Shown one piece after another: positions 38,629 to 47,351 of a stretch of 64,000 nucleotides of DNA. A model generated the notes under the pieces. The model saw only the letters and a program-made list of their open reading frames with translations, did not search any database and had not been told where the DNA came from. Position 1 is the stretch's first letter; each line of letters starts with the position of its first letter. Source of the stretch: Henriciella sp. (GTDB taxonomy: Bacteria; Pseudomonadota; Alphaproteobacteria; Caulobacterales; Hyphomonadaceae); assembly GCF_029937755.1 (NCBI RefSeq), contig NZ_JAPYPG010000002.1, positions 35,648-99,647 on the forward strand, written 5' to 3'. A program made the translations under genes and the position numbers.

Positions 38629-40203
38629 GTGAAACGCACGCAGTTGTTAATTATCGTATGCGTTCTGATCGCGACTGCGCTCGGCGTATTCTTCTTCAAG
38701 GTGACGCAACTCGGTTTCCCGGTCGTGCCGGATCTGGATTCGGATACGTGGACGATTGAGTCGAAAGTCTCGTTCCGTGGACGAGGAGACCCCGTACAGC
38801 TCAGGCTGGCCCTGCCCGAATCGCAGGGTCAGTTTTCGATCGTCGATGAATCCTTCATCGCCTCCGGTTTTGGGATTGAAACCGTTACTGATGAAACTGG
38901 CAGGCGTGCGGTTTTCGAACGGCGCGCTCAGGATGGGAGTGCGGTGCTCTTCTACCGCGCAAAGCTGGTCTCTATAGACCGGCGGATGGGCCAACCAGAA
39001 AACAGGGCCGAACCAGAAGCCATTTCCGACTATCGCCGGTCTGAACGCCGGCGGGCCATCCAGGAAAATGCTACGCCTCTCCTGGTCGCTCTCGACTCAG
39101 TGCTCACCGAGGCACTGGAAAAGTCTGCCGGTGAGAGAAGCTTCATCACCCAACTTGCGCGCCTGAGCGCTGATCGCAACGATGATCGTATAACCACTAT
39201 AATTGAAGGCGGACCGCCCGAGATCGATGCGGCCGCTGACCGATTGGTCTTTATGCTTAACGCTGCCGGCACTCCAGCACGCCTGGTGAGAGGCATTATT
39301 CTAGACACTGACACGCGCCAGGCACCGTTGGAAAGCTGGGTCGAATACTGGCTCGACGGCGAATGGATCAGCGCAAATGCGCGCACTGCGGAGCCGTTGG
39401 ATAATTCCAGGGCGTTGCCAATCGTTTATGATGGTGCGTCCATTGTCGATGGTGATGGGTTTCGCCGGCTGGATGTTTCCTGGTCCGTCGCTCGTAACTT
39501 CGAAAGCCAGCTTCTCCGCGCGATGGAGCGTGGGGAGGAGTTCGCACCCTGGGTCAATGCCACCTCGCTCCTGAGCCTGCCGATCGACCTGCAACTCGTT
39601 TTCCGGGTTCTACTCCTGATCCCGCTGGGCGCACTGATCATCGTGGTGCTGAAACAGGTTATCGGTATGCCGGCGTTCGGCACATTCATGCCTATCCTTA
39701 TCGCACTCGCCTTCCGTGAAACGTCCCTTTTCACGGGCATGGCGCTGTTTGTGGGCATCGTCTCTGTGGGTCTGCTGCTACGAGCCTATTTCAACCAGCT
39801 TCAGCTATTGCTTGTACCTCGACTTGCTGCCGTTCTTATCATTGTGACCTTTCTGATGATGTTCATCGCGCTCGTCGGCGAAGCGTCCGGATTCCAGACC
39901 GGCCTCTCGATCTCCCTTTTCCCGCTTGTCATCATCACAATGACGATCGAACGCATGTCGCTGACCTGGGAAGAAGACGGTTCCGCAGAGGCGTTGAAGA
40001 AGGCCGCAGGCTCCCTGGCTGGCGCAGTACCCGGCTACTGGATCCTCACGAACGAATATATCGAGCACGTCGCGATCGTGTTCCCGGAGCTCCTGCTCAT
40101 AGTCCTCGCAATCGTGCTCATGCTAGGGCGCTATACGGGCTATAAGGTCACCGAGTTTTTCCGCTTCAAGGTACTTGAAGATAGTGAAAAGGTGGAACGC
40201 TGA
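38629..40203 (+). CDS. inactive transglutaminase-like domain fused to seven transmembrane helices
   Basis: The 524-residue membrane protein has one N-terminal helix (about 5-25), a periplasmic region of about 290 residues that includes a transglutaminase-like fold, and a C-terminal bundle of about seven helices (about 320-510). This matches the Pfam pair for inactive transglutaminase plus 7TM. Around LNAAGTPARLVRGI the usual catalytic Cys is absent, so it probably binds rather than cleaves or crosslinks a peptide. The start is a GTG at 38629. Its stop is one base into the ATP-grasp gene, so the two are co-translated. Confidence 0.88.
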   Translation: MKRTQLLIIVCVLIATALGVFFFKVTQLGFPVVPDLDSDTWTIESKVSFRGRGDPVQLRLALPESQGQFSIVDESFIASGFGIETVTDETGRRAVFERRAQDGSAVLFYRAKLVSIDRRMGQPENRAEPEAISDYRRSERRRAIQENATPLLVALDSVLTEALEKSAGERSFITQLARLSADRNDDRITTIIEGGPPEIDAAADRLVFMLNAAGTPARLVRGIILDTDTRQAPLESWVEYWLDGEWISANARTAEPLDNSRALPIVYDGASIVDGDGFRRLDVSWSVARNFESQLLRAMERGEEFAPWVNATSLLSLPIDLQLVFRVLLLIPLGALIIVVLKQVIGMPAFGTFMPILIALAFRETSLFTGMALFVGIVSVGLLLRAYFNQLQLLLVPRLAAVLIIVTFLMMFIALVGEASGFQTGLSISLFPLVIITMTIERMSLTWEEDGSAEALKKAAGSLAGAVPGYWILTNEYIEHVAIVFPELLLIVLAIVLMLGRYTGYKVTEFFRFKVLEDSEKVER

Positions 40204-41186
40204 TGAAGTTCGGTCCGTTCTCGAAGCTGGCCAAAGCTGGCGTGCTCGGCATCAACAGCCGGAATCTGGACTTCATCGCAGCTTATAACCCGCGCCGCTT
40301 TTATCCCCTTGTCGACGATAAAGTGATCACGAAGAAACTGGCCATCGAGGCGGGCGTGACTGTCCCGGAGCTGTATGGCGTCATTCGTTATGGCGGCGAA
40401 GTGCACCTCATCGAAGAGATCGCGCAGAAACGGAAGTCCTTTGTGGTCAAGCCATCCCGCGGTTCGGGCGGAGGCGGCATCATGGTCTTCAACGGGACTG
40501 CAAAGACCGGTCTCCGGCGCATGAATGGCCAGATTATGCCATGGTCCGATATCAAGTATCACCTCAACAATATGCTTTCCGGCATGTTTTCGATGGGTGA
40601 TGGCTCCGATCAGGTCATGATCGAGGAGCGGCTGGTCCCTCACTCGGCATTCTCCAAACTCGCGTTTGGCGGCGTGCCGGACGTGCGCGTGATTGTATTC
40701 CGCGGCGTGCCAGTGATGGCCATGCTGCGCCTGCCAACAGCGGAATCCGATGGAAAGGCAAACCTCCATCAGGGCGGCGTTGGCGCGGGTATCGACCTCA
40801 TCACTGGCGTGACAACACGTGGCGTTCAACACAATGACGCAATCGACCTACATCCCGACTTCGAAACCCCCGTTCGGGATTTCCAGGTCCCGGGTTGGCC
40901 GGAAATCCTCGAACTGGCCTCGCGTCTCGGCCATCATGTCGGACTCGGCTATGTCGGTGTCGACATCGTCATCTGTGAACACAAGGGCCCTACCCTGCTT
41001 GAGCTCAATGCACGTCCAGGTATCGCCATTCAGACGGCAAATCTTCGCGGATTACGGCCTCTGCTCGAACCAATCCACGCCCTTCAGAAAGTTCCTGAGG
41101 ACGTTGAACAGCGGATCGCCATAGCCAAGGCAAACTGGAATGGTGAGCCGCTGGACACGTTCGCTGAAGAGACCGAAACGGCCTAG
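40203..41186 (+). CDS. ATP-grasp alpha-L-glutamate-ligase-like protein (RimK-related)
   Basis: The 327-residue cytosolic enzyme is an ATP-grasp ligase: VVKPSRGSGGGGIMVF (K83, Gly-rich loop about 87-92) contacts ATP phosphates, VPDVRVIVFRGVPVMAML is the central strand, and the metal site lies in LLELNARPG. ATP-grasp amidoligases form amide bonds through an acyl-phosphate. The acceptor is unknown; related proteins are called sugar-transfer-associated ATP-grasp or glutamate ligase-like. It overlaps the 7TM gene by one base and ends in a CTAG shared with the SDR gene. Confidence 0.88.
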   Translation: MKFGPFSKLAKAGVLGINSRNLDFIAAYNPRRFYPLVDDKVITKKLAIEAGVTVPELYGVIRYGGEVHLIEEIAQKRKSFVVKPSRGSGGGGIMVFNGTAKTGLRRMNGQIMPWSDIKYHLNNMLSGMFSMGDGSDQVMIEERLVPHSAFSKLAFGGVPDVRVIVFRGVPVMAMLRLPTAESDGKANLHQGGVGAGIDLITGVTTRGVQHNDAIDLHPDFETPVRDFQVPGWPEILELASRLGHHVGLGYVGVDIVICEHKGPTLLELNARPGIAIQTANLRGLRPLLEPIHALQKVPEDVEQRIAIAKANWNGEPLDTFAEETETA

Positions 41187-42085
41187 ACTGTACGCTTCGC
41201 CTTATCCTTGGCGTTGGTCGCCTCAATAGCGTCACGGGCTGCTTGCCACTCCTCGTCACCCCAGGACGTCAGCATGGAAAAATTGCCGCCAGAGGCATTA
41301 TACATCGCTCCGTCGATGGCAATCGTCTGACCATTCACATATTCAGCGCCCGACGCCATAAGAAAGACCGCCAGATTGACCAGCTCGTGCATCTCGCCGA
41401 CCCGGCCCATGGGATTGGCCTGGCCAGAATCCATGCGCTTGGCACCTTCAGCGTCAGGGGAAAGACGCTTCGACATCCCTTCTGTCGGAAACGGCCCCGG
41501 CGCAATTGCATTGAACCGCAAACCATAACGGCCCCATTCCACCGCAAGTGATTGCGTCATGGTGTTCACTGCGGCTTTCGACATGGCGGAGGGGACGACG
41601 AAAGGCCCTCCATTCCACACCCACGTCGTCAGGATGGAGCACACCGACCCCTTATCGCCATTCGCAATCCAGCGCTTGCCAATATCATGGGTCATGTAGA
41701 AGCTGCCGCGGAATACGATATTCGAGATCGCGTCGAAGCCCCTGATAGAAAGGTCTTCCGTTCGCGAAATGAAGTTGCCGGCGGCGTTATTGACGAGACC
41801 GGTCAGCGGCCCGTGCTTCGCCCAGATGACATCGTTCATATCTGTGATGGCTTCGGCGACCCGGATATCGCAGGCGTGAGGCACAACCTTTCCGCCATGA
41901 CGCTCCATCAGCTCGCCGGCGGTTTCCTCGCACACGCCGCCACGCCGCCCGCAAATATGCACTTCGGCCCCCAGCTTGAGAAAGCCTTCCGCCATCTCCT
42001 TGCCCAACCCAGTGCCACCACCGGTCACCAGAATGCGCTCGCCATCCATCAGCCTCGACCGGAACATCAGCTTGCTCGTATCCAT
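41183..42085 (-). CDS. SDR family oxidoreductase resembling 2,4-dienoyl-CoA reductase
   Basis: The 300-residue protein has an SDR Rossmann fold: nucleotide loop TGGGTGLGKEMA (about 21-32), NNAAGNF, and a C-terminal APGPFPTEG segment. The classical YxxxK dyad is replaced by SAMSK within VVPSAMSKAAVNTMTQSLA, as in DECR-type 2,4-dienoyl-CoA reductases, which keep the Lys and use a different Tyr. That suggests NADPH-linked reduction of unsaturated acyl-CoAs. With the acyl synthetase nearby, a fatty-acid role is plausible. It converges on the ATP-grasp gene. Confidence 0.87.
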   Translation of the reverse strand: MDTSKLMFRSRLMDGERILVTGGGTGLGKEMAEGFLKLGAEVHICGRRGGVCEETAGELMERHGGKVVPHACDIRVAEAITDMNDVIWAKHGPLTGLVNNAAGNFISRTEDLSIRGFDAISNIVFRGSFYMTHDIGKRWIANGDKGSVCSILTTWVWNGGPFVVPSAMSKAAVNTMTQSLAVEWGRYGLRFNAIAPGPFPTEGMSKRLSPDAEGAKRMDSGQANPMGRVGEMHELVNLAVFLMASGAEYVNGQTIAIDGAMYNASGGNFSMLTSWGDEEWQAARDAIEATNAKDKAKRTV

Positions 42086-42127
42086 TGCGCGTGTCCTTCC
42101 CTTTTGTTTTCTTCAGTCCGAGAAGCG

Positions 42128-42496
42128 CTATTTCCGAAATGGCAGGCTGGCAAGGCGCCACAGGACCCAAAGCGGCAGAACGATACTCGCGCCGGCCAGA
42201 AGTGGCTTCCAGAAATTCCGGACCGCCCAGACGGCGGCCCCCACCAGATTTCCGAGCAGGTCACCCAGAGCGCCAAGGACATTCACATCATCGGCGACGG
42301 GATCGAATTCGAGCGCAAGCAGGAAGAAGCCAACGAGAAGACAGGTCACGAGAAGCTTCACAGCTCCCCACACACTGATACCGAACAATCTCGGCAGGAC
42401 TGGCCGCTTCGGCGCTCGTGGTACCTTGCTGTTGCGCACGGGCGCTTCGCCGACCGGTGTTACGACAGGCTCTTCCGGCTTCGCCGTATCTGCCAT
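42128..42496 (-). CDS. small membrane protein of unknown function
   Basis: I do not recognise this 122-residue protein. It has a Pro-rich, basic cytoplasmic N-terminus (about 1-36), a first membrane helix (about 44-63, AVKLLVTCLLVGFFLLALEF), a periplasmic or re-entrant stretch, and a second helix near 98-115. It lies 34 bases downstream of the MscS gene on the same strand and 42 bases before the SDR gene, so it is probably in an mscS-led operon. Confidence 0.75.
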   Translation of the reverse strand: MADTAKPEEPVVTPVGEAPVRNSKVPRAPKRPVLPRLFGISVWGAVKLLVTCLLVGFFLLALEFDPVADDVNVLGALGDLLGNLVGAAVWAVRNFWKPLLAGASIVLPLWVLWRLASLPFRK

Positions 42497-42530
42497 CCCT
42501 GACCCCCTCCGGCCGGCTTATGAGCCGTGC

Positions 42531-43367
42531 CTAGCTTGCGCCCTTCTGAACCAGAGTACGATGCGGGAAGGGAATAGAGATACCCTGCTTGTCGAACTCT
42601 TCCTTCACCGCCTTGGTCATATGGAACTTCAGGTCCCATAGATCAGCGGCCTCGCACCATAGACGCGCTGTTATATCGACTGAGCTATCACCGAGATTGG
42701 TCACCTTCACGAAGGGTTCGGGATCTTTCAGGACACGTTCGTCCGCCTCGGCGAGCGACCGGATGATTCCGACCGCCTTGTCCATATCATCATCATAGTC
42801 GATGCCGAACGTGATGTCGCAACGGCGCATCGTATATCCGGAGTAATTCTGGATCACGCCATCAATCGCCTCTGTATTCGGGATGATGATTTTTACGTTG
42901 TCGACTGTGGAGAGATAGGTCTGGAACAGATTGATGTCCTTCACCGTGCCTGTAGCGCCTGCGATTTCAACGAAGTCCCCCACCTTGTATGGCCGGAAAA
43001 GCATGATCATGACGCCTGATGCGATATTGCCGAGCGCGCCCTGCAGGGACAAACCGATAGCCAAGGTAAGAGCGCCAAGCACGGCGACAAAGCTGGTCGC
43101 CTGAACACCGAACACCTGAAGTGTCGCAATGATAACGGCGGCCGTCACGAACCATCTGACAAGCGAGGCGAAAAAGCCCGCTAGCGTCTGATCGACGCCG
43201 GGACGCTCCATGGTCCGCTTCTTGACGAGGTTGGAGAGCCAGCCCGCGATACGCAGGCCGATGATAAGGACGAGAAGCGCGCCCAGGACTTGGAGCACCG
43301 CCCCCATGATCGTGGGCCAGTACTCTGCCCAAAGGGCGTTCAGATCGAGATCTTGCAGATTTTCCAT
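42531..43367 (-). CDS. small-conductance mechanosensitive channel (MscS family)
   Basis: MscS channels open under membrane tension and release solutes on osmotic downshock. The 278-residue protein has three N-terminal helices (about 15-40, 60-80, 90-115), the pore-lining TM3 with Gly/Ala spacing (GALTLAIGLSLQGALGNIAS), and the beta domain FRPYKVGDFVEIAGATGTVKDI, followed by the alpha/beta cytosolic vestibule. Length matches E. coli MscS. The three-gene envelope set and a small membrane protein lie nearby. Confidence 0.93.
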   Translation of the reverse strand: MENLQDLDLNALWAEYWPTIMGAVLQVLGALLVLIIGLRIAGWLSNLVKKRTMERPGVDQTLAGFFASLVRWFVTAAVIIATLQVFGVQATSFVAVLGALTLAIGLSLQGALGNIASGVMIMLFRPYKVGDFVEIAGATGTVKDINLFQTYLSTVDNVKIIIPNTEAIDGVIQNYSGYTMRRCDITFGIDYDDDMDKAVGIIRSLAEADERVLKDPEPFVKVTNLGDSSVDITARLWCEAADLWDLKFHMTKAVKEEFDKQGISIPFPHRTLVQKGAS

Positions 43368-43418
43368 ACCAATCGGGGTCCTTCTTGCTGCATCCAGTGA
43401 TGCGTCATCAATACGGGG

Positions 43419-44156
43419 TCAGAGCCGCCATACAGCCCTCGACGAACCTGCTACCGCCCTGTCAGGTCGGAGCATTGCTCGCTCAACAAAATGGACTCTA
43501 GATCCATTGACTGCGAAGACCATGGCGCCGTTTCGGAAAAGTCCTGCAATTGCAGTGTCGAGGACGTTGAGCCCACCCGTAAATGTGCCCAGTGACGGCA
43601 ACACCAGAGCACTGCCATCCGTTACAAAGCACTTCCGCCGAAGTGCTCTTCCCCGGCCGCCTACTCGGGCAATCGGGTGCAGGTGACCCGAAATCTCTCC
43701 TGACTCCCCGGTCGGCTCATGACGAAAAACGCAAGGCCCGCGCTCCAGAACCTTCATGCCCTTTCCGCCAAGATGGGCAGGCGGATCGGGGTCATGATTG
43801 CCCTCCACCCAATACCACTCAACAGAGGAGGTCAGGCGCCGGATCCGTGTGACCGCATCGGCTCCGAGCCGGTATTCTGCCTGAGGATCGTGGAAGCTAT
43901 CGCCCAGTGATATCACTGTCTTTGGGCGATAGGATTCGACCAGCCCCTCGACCAAGGCCAGTGTCGCTCCAGTATCATAAGGCGGTAGAAGCTGGCCTCG
44001 GGCGGCAAAGTTCGAACCTTTTTCGAAGTGCAGGTCGGAGACGACAAGCGTCCTTTCCCGTTCCCACCATAATGCCCCCTGCCCGGTGGGCAGAAACATC
44101 TCGCCTGCGACACAGAGGAAGGTGTCCGGCAACTTTGCGGAAACGCTTGGCGACAT
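43419..44156 (-). CDS. PdeM-like metallophosphoesterase (ligase-associated DNA damage response endonuclease family)
   Basis: The 245-residue protein has all calcineurin-type motifs in order: VSDLHFEKG (D-x-H), SLGDSFHDP, VEGNHDPD and SGHLHPIAR. The N-terminal CVAGEMFLPTGQGALWW and the C-terminal LPSLGTFTGGLNVLD fit the PdeM family, normally encoded with a ligase, an Lhr-type helicase and an exonuclease. None of those partners is in this window. I prefer the ATG at 44156; another at 44228 would overlap lpdA by 23 bases and add a non-conserved N-terminus. Confidence 0.85.
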   Translation of the reverse strand: MSPSVSAKLPDTFLCVAGEMFLPTGQGALWWERERTLVVSDLHFEKGSNFAARGQLLPPYDTGATLALVEGLVESYRPKTVISLGDSFHDPQAEYRLGADAVTRIRRLTSSVEWYWVEGNHDPDPPAHLGGKGMKVLERGPCVFRHEPTGESGEISGHLHPIARVGGRGRALRRKCFVTDGSALVLPSLGTFTGGLNVLDTAIAGLFRNGAMVFAVNGSRVHFVERAMLRPDRAVAGSSRAVWRL

Positions 44157-44205
44157 GCTCTGAAAGTGCTGGGCACCGCCTCCAAGGTCAAGCAGCCGGA
44201 AGCGG

Positions 44206-45615
44206 CTATATGTGAATGACGCGCCCATACGCCGAAAGCACGGATTCGTGCATCATTTCCGATAGTGTGGGGTGCGGGAAGATGGTGTTCATCAGTTCGG
44301 CCTCCGTCAGTTCGCCTTCCCGGGCGATGACATAGCCCTGAATCAACTCGGTCACTTCCGCACCAACCATATGGGCGCCGAGAAGCTCGCCGGTCTCTGC
44401 GTCGAAGACGGTTTTTACCAGTCCCTCGGAGGCGCCCAACGCAATGGCTTTGCCGTTGCCAATGAAGGGGAACTTGCCAACCTTAACCTTGTGGCCAGCT
44501 TCCTTGGCCTTGGTTTCCGTCAGCCCCACACTCGCGACCTGAGGATGCGAATAAGTGCACCCCGGCACGTTCGACGCATCAAACGCGTGCGCTTCATTTC
44601 CGCCTGCGATGCCCTCGACGCACACGACGCCTTCATGTGAGGCCTTGTGGGCCAGCCACGGCGGGCCCGTCAGGTCGCCAATGGCATAGAGGCCAGGAAC
44701 GCCCGTGCGCCCGAAGCCATCAACGACGACATGCGTTTTCTCGACCTTCGCGCCGAGTTCTTCCAGGCCCAGTCCCTCGACATTTCCGACGATCCCAATG
44801 GCGAGAATCGCCCGGTCGGCCTCGATTGTCTCGGACTTGCCGCCCACGGAAAGCTCTGCTGTGACCTTGTCCTTGTCCTTCTTCAGGGATTTCACCTGCG
44901 CGCCGACGCGGAATTCGAGCCCCTGCTTCTCGAACTGCTTGCGCGCCAGGCCAGAAATTTCTTCGTCTTCAACAGGAAGGATCCGGTCGAGGGCTTCTAC
45001 AACGGTCACGTTGCTGCCAAGCTCATTGTAAAAGCTTGCAAACTCGATCCCGATCGCGCCTGACCCGATCACCAGAAGTTTCTTTGGGGTTACATCCGGC
45101 ACCATCGCATCGCGATAGGTCCAGATGAGTTTCCCGTCCGGCTCCAGACCTGCCTGCGGAATAGCCCTTGCTCGTGCACCTGTGGCAAGCATGACGTGCT
45201 TGGCCTGGTATTCCTTGCTCTTGCCATCCTTGTCCTTCACGACCACGCCCGGCGCAGGCTTGCCCTTCTTGAGGGTAGCCTCGCCCATGATCACCTCGAT
45301 CTTGTTTTTCTTCATCAGGTGGCCAACGCCGCCCGAGAGCTGCTTGGCGACATCGCGCGAGCGCTTCACGACGGCTTGAAGGTCAAAGTCCGCCTTGTCG
45401 ATCTTGAGACCGAAGGATTTGGCATTCTTGGCCAGGTGCAACACTTCCGCCGAGCGCAGCAGTGCCTTGGTGGGAATGCAGCCCCAGTTCAGGCAGATGC
45501 CGCCGAGCGACTCGCGTTCGACGATCGCGACCTTCATGCCGAGCTGTGAGGCGCGGATGGCGGCCACATAGCCGCCGGGGCCTGAGCCTATAACGATCAG
45601 GTCAAAGTCAGCCAT
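44206..45615 (-). CDS. lpdA: dihydrolipoamide dehydrogenase (E3)
   Basis: E3 reoxidises dihydrolipoyl groups on E2 with NAD as acceptor. The 469-residue flavoprotein has GSGPGGYVAAIRAS (FAD site), the redox disulfide CLNWGC near residues 42-47, GSGAIGIEFASFY (NAD site), and the catalytic His-Glu in HPTLSEMMHE near the C-terminus. The ATG at 45615 is preceded by GGAGG. It ends the pdhA-pdhB-DUF5076-pdhC-lpdA operon, 15 bases after pdhC, so it belongs to the pyruvate dehydrogenase complex. Confidence 0.96.
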   Translation of the reverse strand: MADFDLIVIGSGPGGYVAAIRASQLGMKVAIVERESLGGICLNWGCIPTKALLRSAEVLHLAKNAKSFGLKIDKADFDLQAVVKRSRDVAKQLSGGVGHLMKKNKIEVIMGEATLKKGKPAPGVVVKDKDGKSKEYQAKHVMLATGARARAIPQAGLEPDGKLIWTYRDAMVPDVTPKKLLVIGSGAIGIEFASFYNELGSNVTVVEALDRILPVEDEEISGLARKQFEKQGLEFRVGAQVKSLKKDKDKVTAELSVGGKSETIEADRAILAIGIVGNVEGLGLEELGAKVEKTHVVVDGFGRTGVPGLYAIGDLTGPPWLAHKASHEGVVCVEGIAGGNEAHAFDASNVPGCTYSHPQVASVGLTETKAKEAGHKVKVGKFPFIGNGKAIALGASEGLVKTVFDAETGELLGAHMVGAEVTELIQGYVIAREGELTEAELMNTIFPHPTLSEMMHESVLSAYGRVIHI

Positions 45616-45630
45616 ATTGGCCTCCATAAA

Positions 45631-47028
45631 TCAAAGCAGCATGCTTTCAGGGCTTTCAACGTATTGTTTGAAAGCCTGTAGCCAGCGTGCCCCTTCCGCG
45701 CCGCCAATCACGCGGTGGTCACACGACAGCGTTACCGTCATGACAGTCGCCGGCACGATCTCGTCTTTCGCGTTCACGACGGCCCGCTTCTCCCCTGCCC
45801 CGACCGACAGGATCATGCCTTCCGGCTGGTTGATGATCGAGCCGAAGGATTTGATGCCAAACATGCCAAGGTTCGAGATGGAAAACGTCCCGCCAGAATA
45901 CTCCTGTGGCTTGAGCTTGCGCTCACGTGCCCGAGTAGCGAGGTCTTTCATTTCAGCGGCAATGGTGGCCAGACCTTTGGTCTGAGCATCGAAGATGACC
46001 GGCGTGATCAACCCGCCATCAATGGCTACGGCAACCGAGATATGCGCCGACTTGTGGTAGGCGATGCCTTTGTCGGAGAAGCTCGCATTGCAATCCGGCT
46101 CAGCCATAAGCGCGAGCGCGGAAGCCTTGATGAGCATGTCATTGACCGAAATCTTGACGCCTTCCGGTGCCGCTTCATTGATCCCGGCCCGTGCCGCAAG
46201 CAGCTTGTCGAGTTTGATATCGATATTGAGCGGGAAGTGCGGCACCTGCATGAAGCTCTGCGTGAGGCGCTTGGCTACGGTCTTGCGCATGCCATCAAGT
46301 GGCTTCAACTCGTAGCTGTCAGGCGCATAGACACGGTCGTCCAGAACCTGCGGCAGAATGAGACCGTCGGGAACCGCAGCCGGCGAGGCACCCGGTTGGG
46401 CGGCCGCCTGGCCAGGTTCAGCACTTTCGACGTCCTTCTTCACGATGCGGCCATGCGGCCCGGAGCCTTTCAGCGCTGACAGGTCGATGCCACGCAATTT
46501 GGCAAGACGCCTAGCAAGCGGACTCGCCTTTATACGGTCCTTGCCATCGCCGACATCAGCAAGCTTCATCGGTGTCGAGCCGAGTTCTTTTGAAACGTCC
46601 TTGCCCTGCGCCTCTCTGGGTTCCTGCTCGATTTTAGAAGTAGGAGCTGACCTGGCCTCTTCTTTCTTCGGCTCCGATCCGGTTAAGGCAGATTGGTCCT
46701 CGGACTTATCCTCCGCCTTTGCCTCTTCCTTTTTTGGGGCGCTGGTGCCCGTTTCCTTCGGCGCCTCGATTGCGTCCGGGTCTTCTCCCTCTTCCGCAAG
46801 AAGCGCAATGACAGAGTTGACCTTCACGCCTTCGGTGCCTTCGTTCACGAGGATTTTCGCGATAGTCCCCTCATCGACGGCCTCGACTTCCATCGTGGCC
46901 TTGTCGGTCTCGATTTCTGCGATCACATCTCCGGAAGAAATGGTATCACCCGGCTTTACGAGCCACTTCGCAAGCGTGCCCTCTTCCATCGTCGGCGACA
47001 GAGCTGGCATCGTGATATTAACAGCCAT
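45631..47028 (-). CDS. pdhC: pyruvate dehydrogenase E2, dihydrolipoamide acetyltransferase
   Basis: E2 is the core of the PDH complex and transfers the acetyl group from lipoyl-lysine to CoA. The 465-residue protein has one lipoyl domain (1-78, lipoyl Lys K43 in ETDKATME), a charged flexible linker (80-165), a peripheral-subunit binding domain ([19 protein letters not shown], about 170-205) and the catalytic domain ending with [10 protein letters not shown]. Its start overlaps the DUF5076-like gene by one base. LipA supplies the cofactor. Confidence 0.96.
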   Translation of the reverse strand: MAVNITMPALSPTMEEGTLAKWLVKPGDTISSGDVIAEIETDKATMEVEAVDEGTIAKILVNEGTEGVKVNSVIALLAEEGEDPDAIEAPKETGTSAPKKEEAKAEDKSEDQSALTGSEPKKEEARSAPTSKIEQEPREAQGKDVSKELGSTPMKLADVGDGKDRIKASPLARRLAKLRGIDLSALKGSGPHGRIVKKDVESAEPGQAAAQPGASPAAVPDGLILPQVLDDRVYAPDSYELKPLDGMRKTVAKRLTQSFMQVPHFPLNIDIKLDKLLAARAGINEAAPEGVKISVNDMLIKASALALMAEPDCNASFSDKGIAYHKSAHISVAVAIDGGLITPVIFDAQTKGLATIAAEMKDLATRARERKLKPQEYSGGTFSISNLGMFGIKSFGSIINQPEGMILSVGAGEKRAVVNAKDEIVPATVMTVTLSCDHRVIGGAEGARWLQAFKQYVESPESMLL

Positions 47029-47351
47029 CAGCTCTCAACCTTGTTCACTGTGCCAGAGAGATTAGGCGCATGTTTCAGGCGCTCATAAAGACCACCCACG
47101 ATTTGCTCCATGATAGCCTGAGCCGACGGCCCTTCAGGATCCTGCTCGCGGAGAACCTTGGTCACCTGTTTTGCAATGTCGGCAAGGATGAAGCCCCACA
47201 TTGCCGGCTCTTTGGCCGGGTCCCCAGCCAGGCCAACCTTGAGGCTGACATGATCGGTATTGTTCGCAATCCAGAAGCGGACGAATTCCTGAGCCTCCGC
47301 ATCCGGAGGGATGCTGCCGGGAACATTCAGCGAATTTTGATTATCCGACAT
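47028..47351 (-). CDS. DUF5076-like small protein between pdhB and pdhC
   Basis: The 107-residue protein resembles the DUF5076 family found in alphaproteobacteria. Visible parts are [37 protein letters not shown] and a C-terminal helix that ends KHAPNLSG. It has no signal peptide, membrane helix or metal motif. The ATG at 47351 follows AGAGGTG and overlaps the pdhB 3' end by 11 bases; its stop overlaps pdhC by one base, so it is translated within the PDH operon. The function is unknown. Confidence 0.82.
   Translation of the reverse strand: MSDNQNSLNVPGSIPPDAEAQEFVRFWIANNTDHVSLKVGLAGDPAKEPAMWGFILADIAKQVTKVLREQDPEGPSAQAIMEQIVGGLYERLKHAPNLSGTVNKVES

Noticed and set aside
41552..42502. 316-codon open frame on the plus strand across the SDR and small membrane protein genes
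   Set aside because: It spans two real minus-strand genes and their spacer, with no ribosome site or family motif.
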